Origin: Flavobacterium lotistagni
GTDB taxonomy: Bacteria; Bacteroidota; Bacteroidia; Flavobacteriales; Flavobacteriaceae
Assembly (NCBI RefSeq): GCF_011392125.1
Contig: NZ_JAAJBU010000009.1
Location: forward strand, 1-64,000
Direction of reading: 5' to 3'
Length of the DNA: 64,000 nucleotides
Shown here: in pieces, positions 44,489-52,924 of the stretch
Numbering within the stretch: the stretch's first letter is position 1
Layout of the letters: each line of letters starts with the position of its first letter
Translations under genes and position numbers: made by a program
The notes under the pieces: generated by a model
The model's input: the letters and a program-made list of their open reading frames with translations, nothing else
Told to the model about the DNA's origin: nothing
Database searches by the model: none

Positions 44489-45847
44489 ATGAAAAAAATT
44501 TTCACAACGATTTTTGCTTTACAAGCTTTATTGGTTTTCTCACAAGAGCAAGAAAAAATGATTCGTCAGATTTATGATAATGCGCTCTCGAAATCGAAAT
44601 GTTACGGTTGGCTCGACCATCTGTCTAACAAAATAGGAGCAAGGCTTTCCGGTTCAGCCGGTGCAGAGAAAGCCATTCAATATACCAAAGCACAACTTGA
44701 AACATTGGGTTTGGATCGCGTTTATCTACAAGAAGTTATGGTGCCGCATTGGGTCAGAGGTGAGAAAGAAAGCGCCTATATACAAGTCGGTAAAGAGAAA
44801 ACAAGCGTCTCAATTTGTGCTTTAGGCGGTTCAGTGGCCACACCAAAAAATGGAATTGCTGCCCAAGTAATCGAAGTAAAACACCTAGAGGAATTGGCCC
44901 AACTCGGAGCAGAAAAGCTTAAAGGTAAAATTGTTTTTTATAACCGACCATTTGAAACCGGCAACATTGAAGCGTTTGTCTCCTATGGTCATGCCGTAGA
45001 CCAAAGATACTTGGGTGCGCGAGAAGCATCAAAATACGGTGCGGTCGGAACCATAGTGCGCTCTATGAATTTCAGATTGGATGATTTTCCGCATACCGGA
45101 GCGCAGAGTTATGGCGATATTCCGGTATCGCAATACATTCCAACGGCAGCCATTAGTACCAACGGTGCGGAGTTGCTTAGCAAAAAACTAAAGGAAAACC
45201 CGAAGTTGACTTTCTGGTTCAAACAATCCTGCGAGACGTTGCCCGAAGTTTTATCGTATAATGTAATCGGTGAAATTAAAGGCAGTGAGCATCCTGAAAA
45301 TGTAATGATTGTAGGCGGTCATTTAGATTCTTGGGATTTGGCAGATGGCGCTCACGACGACGGAGCAGGTGTAGTGCAAAGTATGGAAGTGTTGCATTTA
45401 CTCAAAAAAATCGGCTATCGACCTAAAAATACCATTCGAGTAGTGTTGTTTATGAACGAAGAAAATGGCGGTCGCGGTGGCGAAAAATACCAAGCGGCTG
45501 CTCAAGTCAATAACGAAAACCACATTTTTGCCATGGAAAGCGATTCAGGCGGATTTTCCCCACGCGGATTTAGTTTTGAAGGCGATGATGAAGCGATGAA
45601 AAAAGCAATGAATTTCAAATCGTTATTTGAACCTTACCAATTGCATATTTTTGAGAAAGGTCATACCGGTTCAGACATTGCACCGCTCACCGGAAAACAA
45701 TTGCTCAAAGCCGGATTGCGCCCGGATTCGCAACGCTACTTTGACTACCATCACGCAGCTACCGATACTTTCGATGCCATCAACAAACGCGAACTCGAAT
45801 TGGGTGCCGCAGCCATGGCGAGCTTAATCTACCTGATGGACTTGTAA
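44489..45847 (+). CDS. M28 family zinc aminopeptidase
   Basis: A 452-residue secreted peptidase (signal MKKIFTTIFALQALLVFSQ). A PA-like insertion spans about residues 110-250 and the M28 catalytic domain follows. Metal ligands and catalytic residues are visible: H278 (GGHLDSWD), D290 (AHDDGAG), E324/E325 (NEENGG), the Asp of MESDSGG and the first His of HHAATDT. It probably trims peptides in the periplasm or outside the cell. Divergent from the creD cluster with a 108-bp gap. Confidence 0.9.
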   Translation: MKKIFTTIFALQALLVFSQEQEKMIRQIYDNALSKSKCYGWLDHLSNKIGARLSGSAGAEKAIQYTKAQLETLGLDRVYLQEVMVPHWVRGEKESAYIQVGKEKTSVSICALGGSVATPKNGIAAQVIEVKHLEELAQLGAEKLKGKIVFYNRPFETGNIEAFVSYGHAVDQRYLGAREASKYGAVGTIVRSMNFRLDDFPHTGAQSYGDIPVSQYIPTAAISTNGAELLSKKLKENPKLTFWFKQSCETLPEVLSYNVIGEIKGSEHPENVMIVGGHLDSWDLADGAHDDGAGVVQSMEVLHLLKKIGYRPKNTIRVVLFMNEENGGRGGEKYQAAAQVNNENHIFAMESDSGGFSPRGFSFEGDDEAMKKAMNFKSLFEPYQLHIFEKGHTGSDIAPLTGKQLLKAGLRPDSQRYFDYHHAATDTFDAINKRELELGAAAMASLIYLMDL

Positions 45848-45862
45848 AATGTATAAAATAAA

Positions 45863-45890
45863 AAGCCACCTTAATCGGGTGGCTTCTTTT
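45863..45890 (+). terminator. Terminator of the peptidase gene
   Basis: AAGCCACC pairs with GGTGGCTT around a short loop and is followed by CTTTTTT. It lies right at the stop of the convergent small gene at 45891 and may serve both strands. Confidence 0.82.
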
Positions 45891-46157
45891 TTATTTGTTC
45901 GCTTTGTATCTTTTATCCGGTGTGCCGTCTTTTTTCAAAACAACCTCTTTGGCTTGTTTGTATCGTTTGTCTGGCGTTCCGTCTTTTTTCAAAACTACTT
46001 TAGCTTCTGTAGCTTTCGCATCTGCTTTTTTAACTTCTTTTTTGACTTCTTTAGCGGCTTTTTCTGTTTTTTGAGCAGCTTTCTTAGCGGCATCTTGAGC
46101 CGATGCTGTCAATGCAAATCCAAGAACTGCAACCACAGCTAATAATACTTTTCTCAT
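45891..46157 (-). CDS. Small Lys/Ala-rich secreted protein
   Basis: An 88-residue protein: a signal peptide (LLAVVAVLGFALTASAQ), a helical Lys/Ala/Glu-rich stretch (DAAKKAAQKTEKAAKEVKK) and two copies of VVLKKDGTPDKRYK, the second just before the end. Strongly basic. No assigned function; it could bind nucleic acid or acidic envelope polymers. It is a single-gene unit convergent with the peptidase gene. Confidence 0.75.
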   Translation of the reverse strand: MRKVLLAVVAVLGFALTASAQDAAKKAAQKTEKAAKEVKKEVKKADAKATEAKVVLKKDGTPDKRYKQAKEVVLKKDGTPDKRYKANK

Positions 46158-46224
46158 CGTCTTTAATTTTTATGTTTGTTGAGCTAATGTAGCAAACAAT
46201 TTCAAACCTTAATTTAAAAAAATC

Positions 46225-47061
46225 TTAAACTTTGAAAATGCCGCCGACAGAAATAATTCTCTGGAAAAAGAAAAATTCTTGAGAAGCATGGTCCGACGGA
46301 TTGTGAGTAGTACGAATATCAGGCATGTTGATATAACCGCCTTTAAGCTCGCCCTGCAAATAAAAATGTTTCAGGAAAGTTACGTTGATTCCCGCTTTGA
46401 GCGAAACCCCATAACCAGCAACATGAAAGTCATCATGACGCTCTCGGCCTAACAATTTGGTATTGGTTTTCGGATAGAGAAAGCCGCCGCCAACGCCTTC
46501 GGTCAAATTTACTTGAATCTTGTCGGTATCGTTGATGTATAGATATTTCGAAACATCGTCATAACGCGATACTTCGGCAGTAACGTAATTTAAACCGTCT
46601 GTATGCTCAAAAGTCAGGAACTCCTCTGTTAGTAGCACCTGATTGTTGGGCAAGGTTTCGCCGTATGTTCCTGCATTTGGGTAATAACCATTGATGTCAA
46701 CTGCGCGGTCTTGATACATCACGTATTTCATATGATCTACTCCGATTGATATGGCATAATGGTCACTTATAAAATAACCCAATTTCAAATTAGTTTCAGG
46801 AATTGTCATTCTAGCAGGATTGATATAATCAATGTGCCAGCCTTTGGGTTTGTCGTGTGCGCTAACATCATAAATAGTAAAATCATAACCGTCGCCCCAG
46901 AAGCGAATATCTGATTTTGAATAGCTTTCACGGTTGCCACCCCAGGAAACAAAGAATTTTCCTTTATTGTGTGCGGTGTATTTTTCTTGAATTTTAATGT
47001 CTTGCTGCGCAAAGCCCGGGGCCGAAATCAGCGCAAGTACCAGTAGTAGGGTTTGTTTCAA
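46225..47061 (-). CDS. Predicted outer-membrane beta-barrel protein
   Basis: A 278-residue protein with signal peptide (LLLVLALISAPGFAQ). The rest alternates short amphipathic strands ending in aromatic residues (KLGYFISDHYAISIGVDHMKY, YGVSLKAGINVTF, YLQGELKGGYINM) and ends in GGIFKV, typical of small beta-barrels. No specific family is recognised. It follows kdsA by 17 bases and is probably cotranscribed with it. Confidence 0.7.
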   Translation of the reverse strand: MKQTLLLVLALISAPGFAQQDIKIQEKYTAHNKGKFFVSWGGNRESYSKSDIRFWGDGYDFTIYDVSAHDKPKGWHIDYINPARMTIPETNLKLGYFISDHYAISIGVDHMKYVMYQDRAVDINGYYPNAGTYGETLPNNQVLLTEEFLTFEHTDGLNYVTAEVSRYDDVSKYLYINDTDKIQVNLTEGVGGGFLYPKTNTKLLGRERHDDFHVAGYGVSLKAGINVTFLKHFYLQGELKGGYINMPDIRTTHNPSDHASQEFFFFQRIISVGGIFKV

Positions 47062-47078
47062 AGTGCGTATAAAAAAAA

Positions 47079-47897
47079 TTAAAATGTATTGATTATTTTT
47101 CTGATGGCTACCAATCGGGTCATCAAACCTTCAAAAAGGTCAAGGTGTAACATATTTGCGCCGTCGCTTTTTGCATTGGCCGGGTCAAAATGGGTTTCAA
47201 TGAAAATCCCGTCAACGCCAACCGCGATTCCGGCTTTGGCAATGGTTTCAATCATCTCCGGACGACCACCGGTAACGCCTGCCATCTGATTGGGTTGCTG
47301 TAAGGAATGGGTTACATCTAAAACCGTGGTGGCAAATTGCTGCATGGTCGGAATCCCGCGAAAATCTACAATCATATCCTGATAACCAAACATCGACCCG
47401 CGATCGGTTACCATCACATTTTCGTTCTGGCAATCGAGTACTTTTTGCACCGCATGCTTCATGCTTTCAGGGCTCATGAACTGACCTTTTTTGAGGTTTA
47501 CGGTTCTTCCGGTTTTTGCCGCAGCGACCACCAAATCAGTTTGACGCACCAAAAAAGCAGGAATTTGCAACACGTCTACATATTGCGCCGCCTTGTCTGC
47601 ATCTTCGTTGGTGTGAATGTCTGTTACGGTAGGCACTTGAAAAGTCTCTGATACTTTGCGCAGAATTTTCAACGCTTTTTCATCGCCAATTCCAGAAAAA
47701 CTGTCAATTCTAGAGCGGTTGGCTTTCTTAAAAGAGCCTTTAAACACATAAGGAATTTCTAGTTTGTCGGTAACTGCTACAAGTTTTTCGGCAATGCGCA
47801 TCGCCATTTCTTCGCCTTCAATTGCACAAGGCCCGGCCAACACGAAAAAATTACCACTGTCGGTGTGTTTGATTTGCGGAATTTGTTGTAAGTTCAT
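47079..47897 (-). CDS. kdsA: 3-deoxy-8-phosphooctulonate synthase
   Basis: A 272-residue cytoplasmic enzyme that condenses phosphoenolpyruvate with arabinose 5-phosphate to give Kdo-8-phosphate for lipopolysaccharide. Family motifs are present: LAGPCAIEGE, FKGSFKKANRSR, TDIHTNEDA, QIPAFLVRQTDL, KKGQFMSPES, VTDRGSMFGYQDMIVD and FIETHFDPANAKSDG. Length is usual. The downstream outer-membrane protein gene probably shares its transcript. Confidence 0.96.
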   Translation of the reverse strand: MNLQQIPQIKHTDSGNFFVLAGPCAIEGEEMAMRIAEKLVAVTDKLEIPYVFKGSFKKANRSRIDSFSGIGDEKALKILRKVSETFQVPTVTDIHTNEDADKAAQYVDVLQIPAFLVRQTDLVVAAAKTGRTVNLKKGQFMSPESMKHAVQKVLDCQNENVMVTDRGSMFGYQDMIVDFRGIPTMQQFATTVLDVTHSLQQPNQMAGVTGGRPEMIETIAKAGIAVGVDGIFIETHFDPANAKSDGANMLHLDLFEGLMTRLVAIRKIINTF

Positions 47898-47997
47898 AAC
47901 AAGCTTTTAGCGCGGCAAAGATATTACAACACGTATCATTTTCGCATGAAGTTTGGCTTTTTTTTAGCAAGTTTTTCCTCGATTTTTATTTTTTTTC

Positions 47998-48113
47998 TAG
48001 AAGCTGTTCCGGCTGTTCATTATAGTTTTTGCGGCATTCCAAAAGCTGCAAGTTGGGCTACTCTCTGTAGCCGCAAAAAGCTGCCATTGCCATCCGGGCT
48101 AGGGTTTTATTGC
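47998..48113 (-). repeat. Dispersed intergenic element, family 1
   Basis: On the minus strand: CCCTAGCCCGGATGGCAATG, then TTTTTGCGGC pairing with GCCGCAAAAA (48070-48079 with 48026-48035), then ACAGCCGGAACAGCTTCTAG followed by A-runs. It shares both ends and the central stem layout with 56507-56610. Confidence 0.8.
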
Positions 48114-48119
48114 CCGGAA

Positions 48120-48569
48120 TTATTTTTTCAACGTAAAACCTACCGGAATTAGTAGCGCGCCTTTTTCGAAATAATTCAAATACAATTGCACAGGTGCCTT
48201 TTGTCCGGCCCAACTGATTTCATATATATCGAGCAGCCCAACGCCCATTTCAGTATTTTTGGTCGGAAAAGGGCAGCAGGTTTCGACTTTTTTATAAGTA
48301 ATCGTTTCGCCGTTCGGCCCGGCCAAAGCATTCAAAAAACGTTGCTGGTTGATGTTCTCGTCTTTAGTGTTCTTATAAAAAACATTAATCGGAAAATCTT
48401 TGTCGTATCCGTATTTTGGGTCTTTGCTCGACTCGGTCAGTACAAATGTATTATTGGCGCTTAGTTTAGGAATCAAGGCATGCTCATCCACATTTTTTAA
48501 AGTAGATTTGGTGCTCACACACGAAGCCATCAAGGTCAAAAGCAACAACAGCAAAAATGTATTTTTCAT
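48120..48569 (-). CDS. Small lipoprotein of unknown function
   Basis: A 149-residue protein with a lipoprotein signal (LLLLLTLMASC, lipidated Cys at 17). The mature part has SANNTFVLTESSKDPKYGYD, a CC pair (VETCCPFP) and a beta-rich end (APVQLYLNYFEKGALLIPVGF). No domain is recognised with confidence. It lies two bases after the DUF4199 gene, so they are probably an operon. Confidence 0.72.
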   Translation of the reverse strand: MKNTFLLLLLLTLMASCVSTKSTLKNVDEHALIPKLSANNTFVLTESSKDPKYGYDKDFPINVFYKNTKDENINQQRFLNALAGPNGETITYKKVETCCPFPTKNTEMGVGLLDIYEISWAGQKAPVQLYLNYFEKGALLIPVGFTLKK

Positions 48570-48571
48570 GG

Positions 48572-49054
48572 CTATTTTTTTTTGGTTTTGAGTAATAACG
48601 CCATCAGTGCCGCAGTTATTACGCCCATCGACAGCGCTCCGAAAATCCCTTGAATGATATAGCTTTTCAAATTGAAAAAGGTATCGGCTTGCTCCGGAGT
48701 TTGAATTTTATGCGCCACTGCATAGGTTTTAACGGTTTCAAAAAAATGTGGTGTGATGTAAGTAAAAGTCACGTATTGCACTAACGGGCTCAGCATGGCG
48801 ATGATAAACGACAAGACCATGCCGCTAATAAAACCTTGTTTGAAATCCATTTGGCCAGTGAAATAATTTTTCTTTTTATCGCGCAACGCCAGAAAATAAA
48901 CTAAAATAGCAACAATACCGAACAGATTGGTATAAATAGCTTGTTTGGCGATGTGCTCGTCGTGCAGGCCGGTGCTTTTTTCAATAATCATCCAGACCAA
49001 GCTCAACAAGCTAAATTGAACGGCCCATTTGATTTCGATGGCAAATTTCTTCAT
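48572..49054 (-). CDS. DUF4199 membrane protein
   Basis: A 160-residue protein with four predicted membrane segments and the family pattern YFTGQMDFKQGFISGM. The start at 49054 (MKKFAIEIKWAVQF) is preferred over 49078, because a TATTTTTG -7-like box lies on the minus strand at 49083-49076. Function unknown; common in Bacteroidota, often near envelope glycan genes. Confidence 0.8.
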   Translation of the reverse strand: MKKFAIEIKWAVQFSLLSLVWMIIEKSTGLHDEHIAKQAIYTNLFGIVAILVYFLALRDKKKNYFTGQMDFKQGFISGMVLSFIIAMLSPLVQYVTFTYITPHFFETVKTYAVAHKIQTPEQADTFFNLKSYIIQGIFGALSMGVITAALMALLLKTKKK

Positions 49055-49124
49055 GTTTTCAAATAAATTGGAACCCAAAAATAGCAGTTTATTTAGATTT
49101 AATTTTAAAAATGATTTGAATTCT

Positions 49125-49132
49125 TACATTTG
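49125..49132 (+). promoter_or_regulatory. -7 box of the YeeE/YedE pair
   Basis: TACATTTG, a full match to TAnnTTTG, 15 bases before the ATG at 49148. No TTG lies at the expected distance. Confidence 0.45.
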
Positions 49133-49147
49133 TAAAAAACAAAACTT

Positions 49148-49705
49148 ATGGAAATTTTATTTCTCACATGGCATTGGGCCATCACCGGTTTTTTAATAGG
49201 AATCATCATGCTGACGCTCAATTATTTTGGGAAAGTTTTCGGGATGTCTTCTAATTTGAGAAGCTTGTGCACGATGGCCGGAGCAGGAAAATGTGCTGAG
49301 TTTTTTCGTTTCGATGTCAAGTCGCAGTACTGGAATTTGATGGTGTTGCTCGGTGCCATGCTTGGCGGTTTTGTTGCAGTAAATTTCATGAGCGATCCAT
49401 CAAACGTAGATTTGAATCCGCAAACTATTGCCCAATTGCAGCAGCTTCACATCGATGCTCCTAATGGTAAATTATTGCCCGATACGTTATTCGCTACAGT
49501 AGCTTTTGCTTCTCCAAAAGCCGTTCTTATTTTGGTAATTGGCGGTTTGCTTATTGGCTTTGGTTCCCGATATGCCGGCGGTTGTACTTCGGGCCACGCG
49601 ATTGCCGGAATGAGCAATTTGCAGCGCCAGTCTTTAAAGGCAGTGATTGGTTTTTTCGTTGGTGGGCTGGTGATGTCGCACTTCATTTTTCCTTTAATTT
49701 TCTAA
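49148..49705 (+). CDS. YeeE/YedE family transporter, first half
   Basis: A 185-residue membrane protein with about four or five segments. The signature GGCTSGHAIAGMSNL near residue 145 carries the conserved Cys of the YeeE/YedE (TsuA-like) family, which moves thiosulfate or related sulfur species. It is followed after three bases by a second short member, so the pair corresponds to one full-length YeeE/YedE protein split in two, a common arrangement in Bacteroidota and Proteobacteria. Confidence 0.85.
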   Translation: MEILFLTWHWAITGFLIGIIMLTLNYFGKVFGMSSNLRSLCTMAGAGKCAEFFRFDVKSQYWNLMVLLGAMLGGFVAVNFMSDPSNVDLNPQTIAQLQQLHIDAPNGKLLPDTLFATVAFASPKAVLILVIGGLLIGFGSRYAGGCTSGHAIAGMSNLQRQSLKAVIGFFVGGLVMSHFIFPLIF

Positions 49706-49708
49706 GCC

Positions 49709-50122
49709 ATGAAATCACTCAAATTTGTCCTAGTCGGTTTTATTTTCGGGATTGTACTTACCAAATCAGAAGCAGTTTCGTGGTACCGTATTTACGAAAT
49801 GTTCCAATTCCAGTCGTTTCACATGTACGGAATCATTATGGTGGCGATTGCTACCGGCGTAATCGGAATACAAATTATTAAGAAAAACCAACTCAAAAAC
49901 TCCGAAGGCGAAATCATCACTATAGCAGATAAAGAGAAAGGCTCTTTCCGCTACTGGATTGGCGGATTGTTGTTTGGTTTAGGTTGGGCTTTGGTCGGCG
50001 CTTGTCCGGGACCAATTTTTATTTTAATTGGTGCAGGATTTTGGCCGGCTTTGTTGATTTTGTTCGGAGCGCTTTTGGGAACTTTCCTCTACGGCTTAAT
50101 CAAAGACCATTTACCGCACTAA
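49709..50122 (+). CDS. YeeE/YedE family transporter, second half (DUF6691-like)
   Basis: A 137-residue membrane protein with four predicted segments. The motif GLGWALVGACPGPIF near residue 100 carries the second conserved Cys of the family. It starts three bases after the preceding half and should form a functional pair with it in the inner membrane. The transported sulfur compound is not determined; no sulfurtransferase gene is adjacent. Confidence 0.83.
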   Translation: MKSLKFVLVGFIFGIVLTKSEAVSWYRIYEMFQFQSFHMYGIIMVAIATGVIGIQIIKKNQLKNSEGEIITIADKEKGSFRYWIGGLLFGLGWALVGACPGPIFILIGAGFWPALLILFGALLGTFLYGLIKDHLPH

Positions 50123-50126
50123 AGAT

Positions 50127-50402
50127 TTATACAATTTCCGCGCTCAAACCCGCTTCGAGTAATTGGGTGCATTGGGGTTTCAGCTCATCATAGGCGCCCG
50201 TTTTTACGGTACATTTTCCTTTGTAATGAACCAAAATTGCGCACTGTTCCGCTTGCTCAGCAGTATGGTCGCAAACCCGAATTAAAGTATCGATTACGTG
50301 ATCAAAAGTATTCACGTCGTCGTTGTAAAGCACGATTTCGTTATTGACTTGGTTCTGCTGAGAAACCGAAACTTTTTCCTTTATTTTTTCAATCGTTGCC
50401 AT
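50127..50402 (-). CDS. clpS: ClpS, ATP-dependent Clp protease adaptor
   Basis: A 91-residue adaptor that delivers N-degron substrates to ClpAP/ClpCP. The core is intact: VLYNDDVNTFDHVIDTLIRV, AEQCAILVHYKGKC and VKTGAYDEL, which form the N-degron pocket. It is the last gene of a minus-strand run, seven bases after prmA. Confidence 0.93.
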   Translation of the reverse strand: MATIEKIKEKVSVSQQNQVNNEIVLYNDDVNTFDHVIDTLIRVCDHTAEQAEQCAILVHYKGKCTVKTGAYDELKPQCTQLLEAGLSAEIV

Positions 50403-50409
50403 AGCAAAA

Positions 50410-51249
50410 TTATTGTAGCTGGTATTTCAACGAAACCCAATTATTTCTTTCGAACTTTTTGAGATATTGCAATCCTTTTTCGGTGCAGCAGTCATCAATA
50501 GCCGGAATATCTTCTTGGTAAAATCCGCTGAGCAAAAGAATGCCTTTCGGATTTAGGCAGTTTACATAAGCCTGCATGTCGTTCAATAAAATATTGCGGT
50601 TGATATTGGCGATAATTAAATCGTATTTTTTACCGTTGAGTAAAGCAGCATCACCTTCATAAACGCTGATGTGTTTACAATTATTTCGTTCGGCATTTTC
50701 AATGGAGTTCAGATAACACCAATTATCAATGTCAATGGCATCAATCGGTTGGGCACCTTTCATTTCTGCTAAAATGGCAAGTATGGCTGTACCGCAGCCC
50801 ATATCAAGGGTTTTCAAACCGGCGACTTCCATTTCTAGTAAATGTTGGATCATCATGTGCGTGGTTTCGTGATGACCGGTACCGAAACTCATTTTCGGTT
50901 CAATAACGATATCAAATTCGGCATCAGTTACTGGATGAAACGGCGCACGAACATGGCACTTTCCGTCTACATCGATGGGCTCGAAATTCTTTTCCCATTC
51001 TTGGTTCCAATTGACTTGCTCGATTTCTTCGATGGTATAGGAAACCGTAAATTCAGGCGAATGCAGCAAGTACAAATCATCCAGAATGTGCTCGTGCCAC
51101 AATTGCTTTTGAATGTAAGCCGTGACACCGCGATCGCTTTCAACGAAACTTTCGAAGGGCAATTCGCCTAGTTCTGCTACGAGAATTTCAGAACCTAACT
51201 CTTTCGGTTCAATCGTGAAATGGTAACCTAAATAAATATTCGACATCAT
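50410..51249 (-). CDS. prmA: Ribosomal protein L11 methyltransferase
   Basis: A 279-residue methyltransferase (SAM-dependent) that methylates ribosomal protein L11. Motifs: IEPKMSFGTGHHETTHMM, LDMGCGTAILAILA, AIDIDNWCYLNS and IIANINRNILL (NIN in place of NxxxxPL). The upstream gene's TAA overlaps the ATG (TAATGATG); the second ATG at 51246 is equally possible. Translationally coupled to tpiA. Confidence 0.94.
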   Translation of the reverse strand: MMSNIYLGYHFTIEPKELGSEILVAELGELPFESFVESDRGVTAYIQKQLWHEHILDDLYLLHSPEFTVSYTIEEIEQVNWNQEWEKNFEPIDVDGKCHVRAPFHPVTDAEFDIVIEPKMSFGTGHHETTHMMIQHLLEMEVAGLKTLDMGCGTAILAILAEMKGAQPIDAIDIDNWCYLNSIENAERNNCKHISVYEGDAALLNGKKYDLIIANINRNILLNDMQAYVNCLNPKGILLLSGFYQEDIPAIDDCCTEKGLQYLKKFERNNWVSLKYQLQ

Positions 51250-52001
51250 TAAATAGCGTTTACGATGGCTGCGAAATCTTCAGCTTTGAGCGCTGCTCCG
51301 CCAATCAATCCGCCATCTACATCGGGTTTTGAGAAAATCTCGGCGGCGTTATCCGGTTTTACGCTTCCGCCATACAGAATTGAAACGGCTTCGGCGATAT
51401 CGCTACCGTATGCTTTGCGAATGGTTTCGCGAATAAACTGGTGCATTTCCTGCGCTTGTTCCGGGCTGGCTGTTTCTCCGGTGCCGATGGCCCAAACCGG
51501 CTCGTAAGCCAATACGATACTTTCCCAAGCTGTTTTATCCAGGTGGAACAAACCGTCTCGCAATTGGTTTTCCACTACGTTGAAATGTTGGTCGTCTTTT
51601 CTGTCTTTTAATTCTTCGCCAAAACAGAAAATCACACGCATTTGATGTTGCAAGGCTTTATCGACTTTAGCGGCAATAATGGCGTCGGTTTCATGGAAAA
51701 TCGTCCGGCGTTCAGAATGCCCTAGAATTACTGTGTTCACACCAATACTTTTAAGCATATCTGCTGAAATTTCTCCGGTAAATGCACCGCTTTCGGCTTC
51801 ATGCATATTTTGCGCCGCGACACTAATATTGGTATATTCCAAATGGTCGACCGCCGAGGCCAAATTGATGAAAGTGGGCGCCACGATAATTTCGACAGCT
51901 TTGTCTTGTGGCAATTGGTCGATTAACGCATTGAGTAAGTCTTCGGTTTGCTCGGCGTTTTTGTTCATTTTCCAGTTTCCGGCAACGATGTGGTGTCTCA
52001 T
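51249..52001 (-). CDS. tpiA: Triose-phosphate isomerase
   Basis: A 250-residue glycolytic enzyme interconverting dihydroxyacetone phosphate and glyceraldehyde 3-phosphate. Residues visible: the N-terminal Asn/Lys (GNWKMN), GHSERR with the catalytic His, AYEPVWAIGTG with the catalytic Glu and loop 6, and YGGSVKPDNA. Start and stop overlap both neighbours by the TAATG pattern, so it lies in a coupled operon between the thioredoxin-like gene and prmA. Confidence 0.97.
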   Translation of the reverse strand: MRHHIVAGNWKMNKNAEQTEDLLNALIDQLPQDKAVEIIVAPTFINLASAVDHLEYTNISVAAQNMHEAESGAFTGEISADMLKSIGVNTVILGHSERRTIFHETDAIIAAKVDKALQHQMRVIFCFGEELKDRKDDQHFNVVENQLRDGLFHLDKTAWESIVLAYEPVWAIGTGETASPEQAQEMHQFIRETIRKAYGSDIAEAVSILYGGSVKPDNAAEIFSKPDVDGGLIGGAALKAEDFAAIVNAI

Positions 52002-52495
52002 TATTCTAGGGAATTTAAAGTAGTGTTGATTTTGTCGAAGTCAGTTTCGATGGCGCGGTATAAAACAATTTTGCCTTTTTTGTCTACCACGATATAACGC
52101 GGAATCCAATCAAGGTTGATAGCAGAACCGAAAGTACCTTTCATGCCGTCTATTGCCATATAATGATCGCCTTTTAGTTCATGTTTCTCAATACCGGCTT
52201 TCCATTTCTCGGCCGTTTTATCCATCGATATAAACAAATAGTCAACTTCCGGATGTTCCGCTTGTAACGCTTTTACTTTAGGCATGGCTTTTACACAATC
52301 ACTACACCATGATGCCCAACATTCAATCACTAAGGTTTTTCCGGTATGTTTGGCTAAGATTTCTTCAAATGTAATCGATTGGTCATTAGTGTTCAGTAGC
52401 TTCTCATTCAAAGCAGTTTCAGAAAACTTCGACTGAGCATTGATGCATGAGAAAGTCGCTATAAGCACACAAACTAGGGCAAGTATTTTTTTCAT
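52001..52495 (-). CDS. TlpA-like thioredoxin-fold protein
   Basis: A 164-residue exported protein (signal MKKILALVCVLIATFSCINAQ, perhaps a lipoprotein at C17). Thioredoxin motif WASWCSDCVKAMP (CxxC with Ser-Asp), and cis-Pro region DWIPRYIVVDKKG. It is probably a periplasmic reductant or oxidoreductase. Its stop overlaps the tpiA start. Confidence 0.85.
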   Translation of the reverse strand: MKKILALVCVLIATFSCINAQSKFSETALNEKLLNTNDQSITFEEILAKHTGKTLVIECWASWCSDCVKAMPKVKALQAEHPEVDYLFISMDKTAEKWKAGIEKHELKGDHYMAIDGMKGTFGSAINLDWIPRYIVVDKKGKIVLYRAIETDFDKINTTLNSLE

Positions 52496-52555
52496 AAAAT
52501 GGATTTTTAAGCCACAAATGTAAACATCAGTATTAGAATGAATCCCAAAATAATG

Positions 52556-52915
52556 TTAGGATTTCGGATTGTTCTCGTCTACTTCTCGTGTTTCTGGTTC
52601 GTACAAATCATTCAGAAAAACGTGGCGGGTTCTTTTCCGACTTTTTCTGAAGTATTGTCTTTTAATGGTATAGAGCAAAATTAGTCCTGAAACGGCAATA
52701 ATGGTACAACCCAAAACAATATTGAAGGTAGCGCCAATCGGTGGTTCCTCTAAAGCGGCTACATAATTTAAAATATAATAACCAAGGGCAATAGCTGCAG
52801 CACAAGAAAGCATAATTCTGTAGCTTCTCTTTTTGCGTTCTCTTCGCGCGCGCTCAATGCTGGCCTTGCTTTGACTTCTTCTTCGGCTTTCTGTGTTTCT
52901 AGTTTGTTGGCTCAT
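52556..52915 (-). CDS. Small membrane protein, basic N-terminus
   Basis: A 119-residue protein: a strongly basic, disordered N-terminus (RRRSQSKASIERARRERKKR), two membrane segments (about residues 35-52 and 63-83) and a polar tail. No family is recognised. It lies nine bases after the DoxX-redoxin gene in a minus-strand run, a position often held by a small hypothetical gene in this conserved cluster. Confidence 0.72.
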   Translation of the reverse strand: MSQQTRNTESRRRSQSKASIERARRERKKRSYRIMLSCAAAIALGYYILNYVAALEEPPIGATFNIVLGCTIIAVSGLILLYTIKRQYFRKSRKRTRHVFLNDLYEPETREVDENNPKS

Positions 52916-52924
52916 GATAGGAAG

